This document shows positions 1 through 8,608 of a stretch of 64,000 bases of DNA, piece by piece; position 1 is the first letter of the stretch; each line of letters begins with the position of its first letter. The stretch is from NCBI RefSeq assembly GCF_008064665.1, contig NZ_VRZA01000007.1, positions 186,001-250,000 of the forward strand, in the 5' to 3' direction. The position numbers and the translations under genes are program-made. Origin of the DNA: Parahaliea maris. Its GTDB lineage: Bacteria > Pseudomonadota > Gammaproteobacteria > Pseudomonadales > Halieaceae. The notes beneath the pieces are model-generated. The model saw only the letters and a list, made by a program, of their open reading frames with translations, was not told the DNA's origin and did no database searches.

Positions 1-120
1 ACTACTGGGGGCGAACGTGAGGTGCAGAAGTCGCTGCGTAAGACATTGCTGAAATACAAGCTGCATACTGATCAGGATTTATTTGATCAGGCATACGCAT
101 ATATTCGGGAATACTATTGA
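1..120 (+). CDS. hsdR: Type I restriction enzyme R subunit, C-terminal end (partial)
   Basis: Only the last 39 codons are in the window; the gene enters from the left edge. The visible residues include a run of the type LRKTLLKYKL, then DQDLFDQAYAYIREYY just before the stop. This matches the extreme C-terminus of HsdR, the ATP-dependent translocase/endonuclease subunit of type I restriction-modification, as I remember the family. The TGA stop (118-120) overlaps the ATG of the next gene as TGATG, so that gene is probably translationally coupled to hsdR. The rest of the system (hsdM, hsdS) would lie to the left. Confidence 0.8.
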   Translation, partial: TTGGEREVQKSLRKTLLKYKLHTDQDLFDQAYAYIREYY

Positions 121-968
121 TGCCTCAAGACGATAATATAGCTGCACTTGAGATTACTGGCTTTCCAATTGATGATGATTGTGTCGGGTCAAAATGGAAA
201 GTTGAGAATGAAGATCAGTTGGCTCGTCTTATAGCAATAGTTATTATGGGACAGGCTGCGCAGGCAGCTCATATTATTGACGAATTATTACCAGCCGCTC
301 CTGCATTTACTACTGATGCACTCAAACAGGAAGCAGTAATAAAGTTCACTGTTCAGGAAGTGGCTCAAACTCCACGAAAGGGTTATCCCAGAATTCAGAG
401 GGATGGCTTGATATTTGAAATTATTTCCTGGATAGCTGCCAAACAGGTATCCGGTGACAAATGTTTTCTTAAAGATCCGCACACGAGTTCTACATCTCAA
501 GGCTTAGACGGGATCATGATAGAGCTTAATGAAGATGGTAGTGAAATATTAAAATCCACCATCTTTGAAGATAAGTGTACGGACAATCCACGAGATACAT
601 TTACGCAGAAAGTAATACCTGGGTTCTTAGATCGGCACGGAAACACGAGAAACGCAGAGCTTATTGCTGCCGCTGCAACCCTTATCCAGCTAAGTGGAGT
701 TAGTAATGTGCAGGCCATGTCTATGGTTCGCAAAGTAATTGATAACTCAAGCAGGCAATATCGAGCAGGTTTTGCGTTAACTCAGGATTTCAATACGGAG
801 GAAGCCCAGAAGGCGTTGTTTAAGGGGTATGACAAAATAAAGGATATAAACCAGGAACAACGTATTGGTGCAAGCCTTATTGTGGATGGAAAGTTAAGGG
901 ATTGGTTTGATGCGTTGTCAACAAAAATCATTGCTTACATAGAACAGTTAGATGTGGAGCAGGATTAA
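120..968 (+). CDS. PD-(D/E)XK nuclease-like protein, HamA-like (putative Hachiman component)
   Basis: This is a 282-residue protein. A TTG lies one codon upstream, but the ATG overlapping the hsdR stop is the better start. A PD-(D/E)XK-like constellation is visible: E100, D130 in GLDGIMI, and E150-x-K152 in FEDKCTDNPR. This is a metal-dependent nuclease signature separated by plausible beta strands. No membrane segment or signal peptide is seen. It is followed, with a 1-nt stop/start overlap, by a large DEAD/DEAH helicase. A small nuclease fused operonically to an SF2 helicase is the architecture of Hachiman (HamA, DUF1837, plus HamB). The Hachiman assignment rests on architecture and motifs, not on a family match I could run; another nuclease-helicase defence pair is possible. 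The DNA is AT-rich compared with the chromosome to the right. Confidence 0.6.
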   Translation: MPQDDNIAALEITGFPIDDDCVGSKWKVENEDQLARLIAIVIMGQAAQAAHIIDELLPAAPAFTTDALKQEAVIKFTVQEVAQTPRKGYPRIQRDGLIFEIISWIAAKQVSGDKCFLKDPHTSSTSQGLDGIMIELNEDGSEILKSTIFEDKCTDNPRDTFTQKVIPGFLDRHGNTRNAELIAAAATLIQLSGVSNVQAMSMVRKVIDNSSRQYRAGFALTQDFNTEEAQKALFKGYDKIKDINQEQRIGASLIVDGKLRDWFDALSTKIIAYIEQLDVEQD

Positions 969-3900
969 TGTTTGATCCAGAAACAGCTTCACTCCTTCGA
1001 TCCGCTCCCGAGTTTCCTGATTTAGCCCCTGAAGACCTGCCGCAATTCTTAACCAGCCACTATGCACAGATTGTCTCTTTGAGGCTTGGCGGAGAAGAAC
1101 AATTAAGCCAAGAAGGTGGCTGGACATTAGCTCGTATTGCGGATACCTATGAGCTAGTAGTTTCTATCAATAGCGATCCATCTATTAGGCGGTCCTCTGC
1201 ATTTGTTGCTGCGAGTGCTCAGCAGTTGATAGCAAGGAGAGAGGAATTACTAGAAGAAGAAATTGCTGAGAGAGAAAATGTAAGCAGGGATCGTTTAGCA
1301 CCTGAAATAGCAGCTGTCCTCCTATTTCTTGCGGCTGAACAGTACGCAGATGCCCTTGAAGCCGCGTCCAAGGTAAAAATCGAAAAGGAGGGGCAGCATT
1401 ACCTTGTTACTGAGTTAGTCAGACATATAGTAGATTTAGCTAATGGTCGGCTAACAGATATTGTTTATAGAGGTAATGAAAGAGTAGGGTTTGTTGTAGA
1501 ACAGGGTAGTAATGTTGAATTTTCTGCCTTTCTCGCACTGGTTCAGTCTTTAGTCTTCGGCATAGAAAATCTATCAAAAGTCGTCTTAGGAATTGGTTTA
1601 GATGATGTCCAAATCCAATCTCCCAAAGTGATTTTTGAGCATGTAAAATCACTAGCAGCTTCAATCAAGAGAGATGCTCTAGCATGTGGAGTAGAATTCA
1701 CGTTTCCTGGGATTACTCACCTAGCATCATTACTCTCAGCAACATATGACGGGATATCTGAATCTGCACTCACTAGGCTAGAACCACCACAGGGCTCTGG
1801 GCCTGAATTTTGGCATAATTGGATAGCGTTCCGAGCAAAAAAATTCCCTTATATCTGGCCTAATCACAGAAAAGCTCTCGCAGATGGCTTCCACCACAAT
1901 GAAACGTCTGCTGTAATGGTTTTGCCAACAGGAGCTGGAAAAACAACTATTTCCTCAATAAAAATCGCTGGCACTTTATCACGAGGAAAAAAGGTAATAT
2001 TTCTTGCTCCAACTCATGCGCTTGTTGAGCAGCTTACCGTCGACCTGCAAGAGATGTTCCCGCAAGATATTCTAGGCTCGATAGTATCAAGTGACTTTGA
2101 CTTGCTTTTCCAGGTTGGTGCAGTTCTCCCTGAAATTGAGGTAATGACACCTGAGAGATGCTTAGCAATGCTTTCCTTCTCTCCAGAATCCTTTGATGAT
2201 GTTGGCTTATTAGTATTTGATGAATGTCATTTGCTCAGCCCGCAATCAGGAAAGATTCGCAGATCGCTAGATAGTATGCTTTGCCTGCTTGCATTCAATA
2301 AAATTGCCCCAGAAGCGGATATTCTTTTTCTCTCTGCGATGGTGCAAAACGGAGAAGAATTTGCAAAATGGATTAATCAATTAACAGGTAGAGGTTGTAT
2401 TAGTATTGATCTGCTATGGAAGCCGAGCAGGCAGGCTCGCGGAGTTGTAATTTACGCAGAAAATGACGTTCAATCCATAAAAGCAAATGCAAAAAATGTA
2501 CAAGCGCATCTTGATAAGAAGGCCGGGAGCCGTGCCGCAAATTTAAGAGCTGCTTCTTCCAGAGAGTTGGTCATAAATCCTTATGCCATTTGGGGCTTGC
2601 AGCACAATTGGCTGGATTTGGAAAATAATAATGCAATCTGTACTTTCACAAAGCTAACACAGGATAAAGTTTTACTTAGCGGAAAGCTTTATCCAAACAA
2701 CATATCCATCACCCCTAATGTAAACAGTGTTGCTTCAACCTTGGCCGTGACAAGTGCCAGTAGTAGACTTAAAACTATTGTCTTTGTTAACCAAAAGTCT
2801 CATGCCATATCTACTGCTAAAAGTATCTCTATTGCGCTTGGCGCAAACATTGTTCCAACGGAAGATGAAATTCGTAGATGGGATGCGTTAGAGTTAGAGC
2901 TAGGAGGGCTTGAGCATTCATTACTAACCAAGGGAAACGCTGCAGTTCCACATAACGCATCCATGCTTCGCATCGAAAGAGAGCTGTCTGAACGTATGTA
3001 TAAACGTGCAGATGGGGCAATGGTAATCGTTGCTACCCCAACATTAGCTCAAGGTCTTAATCTCCCCGCGCAAATGGCGATATTGGCAGGAGATAAACGT
3101 GCTGAAAATGATGGGCGCCAACTTTTGGAGGCGCATGAATTATTGAATGCTGCTGCGCGAGCAGGTAGAGCTGGGCATCTTGCAAATGGAATTGTATTGC
3201 TCGTGCCAGAGCCAATTTTGATATTTCCCGAGAACCAAAGTTTAGATGAGGATGTAGTAAGTAAATTGCAGTCAATAATTCCAGAAGATGACAGATGTGT
3301 AGAAATTTCAGACCCAATATCTAAGATTTTAGATGAAATCTCCAATGGCAATACTGTAGATCGTGATGTGATGTACCTTGTTAATCGCCTTGCAACTCTG
3401 AATGATTCTGACAACAATGAAAGTTCATTGTTTAATCTTAGATCTTCTTTTGCTGCATTCCGATCTAGAACGAATAATGAAGAGCAGAGATTTGATGCCC
3501 AATTAGTTGAGTTAGAAAGTCTTGTGAAGCTTAAAGACTGCGATGAAATTGATCAGTCTTTATCAATTCTAGCATCACAAAGTGGATTGCCACCACTTGT
3601 ACTTTCACGTTTAAGGGCCGCGATTACACACAATATCGGGATATTGCCAACGTCAATTCAAGAATGGGTTTTTTGGCTATTTGATTGGTTTAAATCTGAT
3701 CCAGAAGCTAAGGAGCTATTACTTTTTGATGTAAAAAAGTCAGTGCTTGGGGCAACTGGACGAAATAAAAATGGCGATCTCTCAGATGACGTTCTGGATG
3801 CGTTATCTCCAGGGATATTTGCATGGTTAGCTGGTTCACCACTAAAGGATGTGGAGTTTGCTTTGGGGGGAAGCCCAGATTCAGATAATGCAACTGCAAA

Positions 3901-4156
3901 AGCGTGTCCACGAGCTAGGGAGTTGGTAGGTACTGTTCTACCAAGAGGCCTCTCTTTTGTTATGGGCCTGGTGACACGTGTTGTAACTGAAATTAATCCG
4001 TACGACAGCCAGGAGAGTCTATCGTCCGAGGTAGTCGAAGCTCTGAGTACAGCAATCCGTTTGGGTTATGACAGTCCTGACAAGCTAGCTTTCTCAATCT
4101 CAAATCCTGCTATTTTATGTCGGGTTGCAGTTCACCAAGCGTTCGCGCAAGAGTGA
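968..4156 (+). CDS. Large DEAD/DEAH-box SF2 helicase, HamB-like (putative defence helicase)
   Basis: This 1062-residue protein has an N-terminal extension of about 290 residues before the helicase core. Motifs: Walker A GAGKT (322-326), Walker B DECH (418-421), motif III SAM (456-458) and motif VI RAGRAG (731-736). The core is that of an ATP-dependent superfamily 2 nucleic-acid translocase. About 300 residues follow the second RecA lobe and show no motif I recognise. The ATG overlaps the stop of the nuclease gene as TAATG, so the two products are very likely made together. Known HamB proteins are large SF2 helicases paired with a small nuclease, so the role is probably anti-phage DNA surveillance. 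The position directly after hsdR supports a defence island. Confidence 0.7.
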   Translation: MFDPETASLLRSAPEFPDLAPEDLPQFLTSHYAQIVSLRLGGEEQLSQEGGWTLARIADTYELVVSINSDPSIRRSSAFVAASAQQLIARREELLEEEIAERENVSRDRLAPEIAAVLLFLAAEQYADALEAASKVKIEKEGQHYLVTELVRHIVDLANGRLTDIVYRGNERVGFVVEQGSNVEFSAFLALVQSLVFGIENLSKVVLGIGLDDVQIQSPKVIFEHVKSLAASIKRDALACGVEFTFPGITHLASLLSATYDGISESALTRLEPPQGSGPEFWHNWIAFRAKKFPYIWPNHRKALADGFHHNETSAVMVLPTGAGKTTISSIKIAGTLSRGKKVIFLAPTHALVEQLTVDLQEMFPQDILGSIVSSDFDLLFQVGAVLPEIEVMTPERCLAMLSFSPESFDDVGLLVFDECHLLSPQSGKIRRSLDSMLCLLAFNKIAPEADILFLSAMVQNGEEFAKWINQLTGRGCISIDLLWKPSRQARGVVIYAENDVQSIKANAKNVQAHLDKKAGSRAANLRAASSRELVINPYAIWGLQHNWLDLENNNAICTFTKLTQDKVLLSGKLYPNNISITPNVNSVASTLAVTSASSRLKTIVFVNQKSHAISTAKSISIALGANIVPTEDEIRRWDALELELGGLEHSLLTKGNAAVPHNASMLRIERELSERMYKRADGAMVIVATPTLAQGLNLPAQMAILAGDKRAENDGRQLLEAHELLNAAARAGRAGHLANGIVLLVPEPILIFPENQSLDEDVVSKLQSIIPEDDRCVEISDPISKILDEISNGNTVDRDVMYLVNRLATLNDSDNNESSLFNLRSSFAAFRSRTNNEEQRFDAQLVELESLVKLKDCDEIDQSLSILASQSGLPPLVLSRLRAAITHNIGILPTSIQEWVFWLFDWFKSDPEAKELLLFDVKKSVLGATGRNKNGDLSDDVLDALSPGIFAWLAGSPLKDVEFALGGSPDSDNATAKACPRARELVGTVLPRGLSFVMGLVTRVVTEINPYDSQESLSSEVVEALSTAIRLGYDSPDKLAFSISNPAILCRVAVHQAFAQE

Positions 4157-4611
4157 TTGAGAGCTGTTGGGAGCGATTATAAAAATGCTTCCAACGGATA
4201 TTGGCTGTTGAGTTGCATCGAACTTTGAACAGGGAATGCACCGGATTCTGATCAGTCAGTTTCACCGTAACCAACTGACTGATCTCAATAATTTCCCGCT
4301 GATGTGGGTCATAATTCGGTGCAATAACCCACCATTATTTTGTTCAAAATTCAGTGCAATTCAACACCATGGCATCTCACTGCGTCCACCAGCCACACAC
4401 CCCGGCGCGACACCCGAATTCCCCCACCGGCTCTACGTAGGGCTCTTCATCATAAACGGGGGACACCGGCATTCATTAAACTGATTTTGCGAAGATCGTT
4501 TAATGGAGCGAACACCGATGTCCCACGCAGGAACCATTATAGGCATACCTGGGCTGGGGGTAATACGTGTCAAGCGCCGCCGGCGGGTTACGGCCTGAAT
4601 CGCTCGTCATC
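4157..4611. other. 455-bp non-coding, AT-rich stretch between the defence genes and the flanking hypothetical gene
   Basis: No convincing gene is seen; short plus-strand reading frames (about 82 and 91 codons) have no ribosome binding site and no recognisable composition. It holds an imperfect hairpin just after the helicase stop (arms 4166-4174 and 4187-4195, one G-T pair, no T run), a perfect inverted repeat (4250-4284), and two near-identical 12-base words, attcggtgcaat and attcagtgcaat, about 40 bases apart near 4313-4360. It may be the edge of an acquired island. Confidence 0.5.
4250..4284. repeat. Perfect 12-bp inverted repeat with 11-nt spacer
   Basis: The left arm gatcagtcagtt (4250-4261) and right arm aactgactgatc (4273-4284) are exact reverse complements around an 11-base spacer. 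No T run follows, so it is a poor intrinsic terminator. It could be a protein-binding site, a remnant of a mobile element end or a structured RNA element. Confidence 0.6.
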
Positions 4612-5061
4612 TTAATAGCCATCGTCAACCAGAGGTTCATCCACATAGTCCATTACCATGCTATGTACCTCTAGCTCGCACCAAGCTTTGAATAGCTCCA
4701 GCGTCCGGTTTTGTGGCCAGAGCGCAGGGTCGGTGTACCATTCTCCTAGGATGTAATCGAATAGAGGTTGGTAACAGGACTCCAGCCAGCTCTCGAATTC
4801 TTCGCTGGCAAATTCGTGGATTAGAAAGACAGAGCTATCTTCGTTGGCAGATTCCAGGGTGAGATAGTCGCCAACGGGTGAAGGGTCTGCTTCGTTGATC
4901 CAGTCCACGAATGGCTGCTTCAGTCTGACTATGAGGAGATCGCGGTTGAGCATGGTGAAGTACCAGTCTTGGCGGCTTTCGGATCGTAAAACCATACTAT
5001 AGGCAGGGCTCTGGTGAATATGGACTAGTTCACCCGCTAATTTTGGATGCTGGGCCACCAC
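4612..5061 (-). CDS. Conserved-looking hypothetical protein, acidic, about 149 residues
   Basis: A soluble, acidic, tryptophan- and glutamate-rich protein with no signal peptide or membrane segment. I do not recognise a named family, although its composition and layout (for example WYTDPALWPQNR followed by a helical FKAWCELEVHSMV stretch) look like a real, conserved gammaproteobacterial protein. It lies between the 3' end of the tRNA-Ile2 gene and the AT-rich defence segment, on the same strand as the tRNA. Whether it belongs to the core chromosome or the island is unclear. Confidence 0.6.
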   Translation of the reverse strand: MVAQHPKLAGELVHIHQSPAYSMVLRSESRQDWYFTMLNRDLLIVRLKQPFVDWINEADPSPVGDYLTLESANEDSSVFLIHEFASEEFESWLESCYQPLFDYILGEWYTDPALWPQNRTLELFKAWCELEVHSMVMDYVDEPLVDDGY

Positions 5062-5122
5062 CCATCCCTCGGAATAATCGGGCGGTCCAAGGCGCTTTAA
5101 CTATCTGAAAATCATAAGAAAA

Positions 5123-5199
5123 TGGTGGGCCCAGAAGGACTTGAACCTTCGACCTGCCGATTATGAGTCGGATGCTCTAACCAACTGAGCTATGGGCCC
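5123..5199 (-). tRNA. tRNA-Ile2 (anticodon CAU)
   Basis: The reverse complement folds as a 77-nt tRNA: acceptor stem GGGCCCA/TGGGCCC, D-arm sequence AGCTCAGTTGGTTAGAGC, anticodon stem and loop with CTCATAA, T-arm GGTTCAAGTCC, discriminator A and an encoded CCA (5123-5125). The CAU anticodon with this loop matches tRNA-Ile2, read as AUA after lysidine modification, rather than initiator or elongator Met. The Ile2 identity is from resemblance to E. coli ileX. The 3' end faces the defence segment, a common arrangement for island integration. Confidence 0.88.
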
Positions 5200-5377
5200 C
5201 GGGGAGGATGTATCTTCGGGGCGGGATTATATCCGACATTCCTGCTGGCGGCACGGGGCCCGGGGCTATTTTTACCGGTGACCGGCCTGGTGAGCTCAGC
5301 TTTGCCTTGCCACTGCTCTGTTGGTGGCCCTCAATCCGGCAGGTAGACTGTCTGGCCTGTTTCACGGTCATTCGGGA

Positions 5378-7825
5378 ATGTTTGTGGACGACAACAAGAA
5401 AGCGCGAGCGGGTCTTTCGGTGCCTCTGGGTCTGGTGTTGACGCTGTTGGCGGTGGGGGCTGTGCTGGTCACCGCCGCCGCGATTACGGGCATCAATTAT
5501 TATCTGGACGCGCGGCACGGCGAGAGGGCGGCGGCGGACGAGTTTGTAAGCATCTCCATGCGCAGTGCGGATGCGGTGAACCAGCTGGAGCGCAAGGGCG
5601 AGAGCCTCGCGCTGGCCCTCAGTGAGTACGAATTTAGCGAGCGCCTGTTCACTAAGGGTGAGGGTCATGGTTTGTTGTCCGCCATGGCCCGCCTGCTACA
5701 CCGCGATGATGCGATCTTCAGCCTGTTCGCCGGCTTTCCCGGCGGTGACTACCTGGAGCTCTCCAATCTTGATGCCTCCAGCGGCCTGCGTGGCGCGTGG
5801 GGTGCCCGGCCGGAAGAGCGCTGGGTGCTGATGCGGATACATGATCGTGACGGTGTGCGCAGTGAAGTGCGTCAGTTCCTGGGGCCAGACCTTGCCGTTC
5901 TGCGGGAGGAGGTCAGGGACAGCGACTATTTCGCGAATCAGCGCCCCTGGTTCCAGGGGGCCGAGCGGGGGAGGCTGCACGTTACCGATCCCTACCAGCT
6001 CGATATCGTTCAGCGCCGGGGCATGAGCTACTCGGTTGCCGCCGGCGAAGGGGTGGTTGTCGGCGCAGTGGTGCTGCTATCCAGCCTGGACGCCGCGCTC
6101 GGCGCCTCGCGCTACCCGCAAACCCAGATGTCGCTGCTGTTCAATCAGGCGGGGCAGCTCATTGCCTCGAGCCGTCCTCCGGAGGGAGCGGCTGAGGTCA
6201 CCCGGGTCAGGGATGAGATCAGCGCGGCGCAGCCGCACCGGTTTCTGGTCGAGCTGGCCGCCGAGCCCGCGGGGATACGCCGGCTGCGGGAGGTTTCGCT
6301 GGCGGAGCACAGTTACTTCGCCTATGTGGAGCCGCTGCAGGGGCTGGATGCGGACGCCGGTACCCGCTTTGCGGGTTTCCTCGTCAGCGTGGAGGAGGTG
6401 ATGGCCCGCTACCGTCGCCAGGCGCTGATCTCCGTCCTGATCTCGGTGGGCATGGTGGTGCTGGTGCTGCCGCTGGTGTTTCTTGCCACCCGGGCCGTGT
6501 CAGAACCGATTCGCCGGCTGGCCGCAGAGAGCGACAAGGTGCGCCAGCGCGACTACGAGAATGTACACCGGGTGCCGAGCGCCATTCGCGAGGTGTCCTG
6601 GTTGTCCAAATCGCTGGTGGAAATGTCGGACGCCATCTGCAGTTACGAGGAGCAGCAGCGGGCCCTGCGCGAAGGCATTATCAAATTGATCGCAGGAGCC
6701 GTCGACCGCAAGTCGCCCTACACGGGCGGCCACTGCGAGCGTGTGCCTGTGCTGGCGGAGTCGCTGGCCAGCGCCGCCAGTGCTGCGGATTCAGGGCCGC
6801 TGGCGGACTTCAGCCTGAGTGGCGACGCGGCGTGGCGGGAGTTCCGCATTGCCGCCTGGCTGCACGACTGCGGCAAGATCACCACGCCGGAACACATCGT
6901 GGACAAGGGCGCCAAGCTGGAGGCCAACTACAATCGTATCCACGAGATCCGCATGCGCTTCGAGGTGCTGCTGCGGGATGCGGAGATCGCTTTCCTGCGC
7001 AAGGCCCCGCTTGGTGGTCAAGGCGAGGTTATGGACGAGGCGGGCCTCAAGCGTCGCTGCGACGAGATTGCCGATGACTTCGCCTTCCTTGCCCGATGCA
7101 ACATTGGTGGCGAGTTCATGGACGATGCACATATCGAGCGCCTCCGGCGCATTGGCGCGCTCACCTGGGAGCGCCGGCTCGATGATCGTCTGGGGCTGTC
7201 GCCGGTGGAAGCGGCGCGCCTGGCGGCTATCCCCTCGCCAACGCCGGGAACAGAAACTGTGTTGGCCGACAAGCCCGAACACTGCATTCCCTGGGACCAT
7301 ATTGGCCCTCGCCTGGATACGGGCCGCTTTACCATGCAGCCGCCGCCTCTGAAGCAGAACCTCGGTGAGCTCTACAACCTGTCGATCGGGCGGGGCACAT
7401 TGACCGACGAGGATCGCTACCGCATCAATGAGCACATCTCCGCCACCATCGATATGCTCGAAGCCCTGCCGTGGCCGGAGGAGCTCAGCCGGGTTGCTGA
7501 ATATGCCGGTGGTCACCACGAGAAGATGGATGGCACCGGCTATCCGCGCAGTCTGCGTGGTGACCAGCTGTCGATTCCGGCGAGGATCCTCGCCATCGCC
7601 GATATTTTTGAAGCGCTGACCGCCGGCGACCGGCCCTACAAGCCGGCGAAGAAGCTCTCGGTGTCCATGTCGATCCTGCGCAGCCTGGCGCTGGAGCAGC
7701 ACATCGACAAGGACCTGTTCCGGCTGTTTGTCGAGCAGGGCCTGTACCGCGACTACGCCAGGGACTTCCTGCGACCGGACCAGATCGACGACGTGGATGC
7801 AGAGGCGCTGTTGGCGGGCGTATGA
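5378..7825 (+). CDS. Membrane-bound HD-GYP domain phosphodiesterase with periplasmic sensor and HAMP
   Basis: The product is predicted to hydrolyse cyclic di-GMP in response to a periplasmic signal. Order in the 815-residue protein: a TM helix at about 15-41, an extracytoplasmic sensor region of about 300 residues, a second TM at about 349-372, a HAMP-like linker (begins VSEPIRRLA), then the HD-GYP domain with HD at 496-497, HH at 713-714 and GYP at 721-723. The spacing between HD and HHxxxDGTGYP is about 217 residues, far more than the roughly 90 of compact HD-GYP domains, so an insertion of over 100 residues splits the catalytic domain. I chose the ATG just before MFVDDNKK because upstream codons lack membrane-protein character; upstream starts exist. 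Monocistronic as far as can be seen. Confidence 0.85.
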   Translation: MFVDDNKKARAGLSVPLGLVLTLLAVGAVLVTAAAITGINYYLDARHGERAAADEFVSISMRSADAVNQLERKGESLALALSEYEFSERLFTKGEGHGLLSAMARLLHRDDAIFSLFAGFPGGDYLELSNLDASSGLRGAWGARPEERWVLMRIHDRDGVRSEVRQFLGPDLAVLREEVRDSDYFANQRPWFQGAERGRLHVTDPYQLDIVQRRGMSYSVAAGEGVVVGAVVLLSSLDAALGASRYPQTQMSLLFNQAGQLIASSRPPEGAAEVTRVRDEISAAQPHRFLVELAAEPAGIRRLREVSLAEHSYFAYVEPLQGLDADAGTRFAGFLVSVEEVMARYRRQALISVLISVGMVVLVLPLVFLATRAVSEPIRRLAAESDKVRQRDYENVHRVPSAIREVSWLSKSLVEMSDAICSYEEQQRALREGIIKLIAGAVDRKSPYTGGHCERVPVLAESLASAASAADSGPLADFSLSGDAAWREFRIAAWLHDCGKITTPEHIVDKGAKLEANYNRIHEIRMRFEVLLRDAEIAFLRKAPLGGQGEVMDEAGLKRRCDEIADDFAFLARCNIGGEFMDDAHIERLRRIGALTWERRLDDRLGLSPVEAARLAAIPSPTPGTETVLADKPEHCIPWDHIGPRLDTGRFTMQPPPLKQNLGELYNLSIGRGTLTDEDRYRINEHISATIDMLEALPWPEELSRVAEYAGGHHEKMDGTGYPRSLRGDQLSIPARILAIADIFEALTAGDRPYKPAKKLSVSMSILRSLALEQHIDKDLFRLFVEQGLYRDYARDFLRPDQIDDVDAEALLAGV

Positions 7826-7884
7826 CAGCGGAAATTCAGCTAGACTCAAGGCGGTCGGAAAATCCTCAATAGCGGAGAATCACC

Positions 7885-8538
7885 ATGAACAAATTCGGCT
7901 TGTGGGCAGCTACCCTCTCGGCGCTCTGGGCGGCTACGGCGAGTGCTGACTCTACCGAGGCGCGCTGCGATATCTACCCGGCGGGGGAAGACCACGCCTC
8001 GGCCAGCATTGCCTGCACCTTCAGCCAGCGCCAGGGTTACGTCACCATTACCCGCTCGGACGGGATAACGCACGACCTGTCGCCGGTGGGCGACGAGCCC
8101 GGCAATTACCAGGACCAGGACGGACACCCCGTGTACCGCAACAGTGGCCTGGGGGATCAGGGGCTGATCTTCCGTATGCCGGACGAGAGCGTGTATGTCT
8201 ACTGGAGTACGGCGGGCCTGGAACCCGCCGACGACGACAACCCGACGGCGCCCTATACCACGGCCGATTACGACGCCACCACCCTGCTGCGCTGCAAGGC
8301 CGCGGGCGAGTCGGAGTTTGGCACCTGCCCCGGCGGCATCCTGCGCATGGACGGGGGGCAGGCCTCGATTGTGGTGACGAGTCCCAAGGGTGAGGAGTTC
8401 ACCATCAACTTCATGACGGACTACGTCAACGCCACCAATCGTGAACTGAAGGCGAACCTGGAAGGCGATATGTGGACGCTGGAGTTCGCCAATGGCGAGG
8501 TCTGGCAGGTACCCCTGGCGGCGATCGAGGGGGGCTGA
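7885..8538 (+). CDS. Secreted hypothetical protein
   Basis: The N-terminus (217 residues in all) has a classical Sec signal peptide: MNK, a hydrophobic core and a likely cleavage after ASA at about residue 22. The mature part is acidic, has four cysteines (in C-D-I-Y, A-C-T-F, R-C-K-A and T-C-P-G contexts) that could form periplasmic disulfides, and is predicted to be beta-rich. I do not recognise the family. It has its own ribosome binding site (gcggagaatcacc before ATG) and sits 60 bases after the HD-GYP gene on the same strand, so co-transcription is possible. Confidence 0.7.
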   Translation: MNKFGLWAATLSALWAATASADSTEARCDIYPAGEDHASASIACTFSQRQGYVTITRSDGITHDLSPVGDEPGNYQDQDGHPVYRNSGLGDQGLIFRMPDESVYVYWSTAGLEPADDDNPTAPYTTADYDATTLLRCKAAGESEFGTCPGGILRMDGGQASIVVTSPKGEEFTINFMTDYVNATNRELKANLEGDMWTLEFANGEVWQVPLAAIEGG

Positions 8539-8608
8539 ACCCCGCGCCGGAAAAATAATCGCACTAATTTTGGGTAAATCTTCCCGCACCTGTCGCTATA
8601 GAAGGTGA

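Noticed and set aside
4166-4195. Intrinsic terminator after the helicase gene
   Set aside because: The stem has a G-T pair and a 12-base loop, and no T run follows; it is kept only as a hairpin remark.
4236-4615. Two short plus-strand frames in the gap after the helicase
   Set aside because: No ribosome binding site, no domain and mutually overlapping; considered non-coding.
6791-7849. 352-codon minus-strand open frame opposite the HD-GYP gene
   Set aside because: No recognisable domain or start signal; the opposite strand encodes an intact HD-GYP domain.
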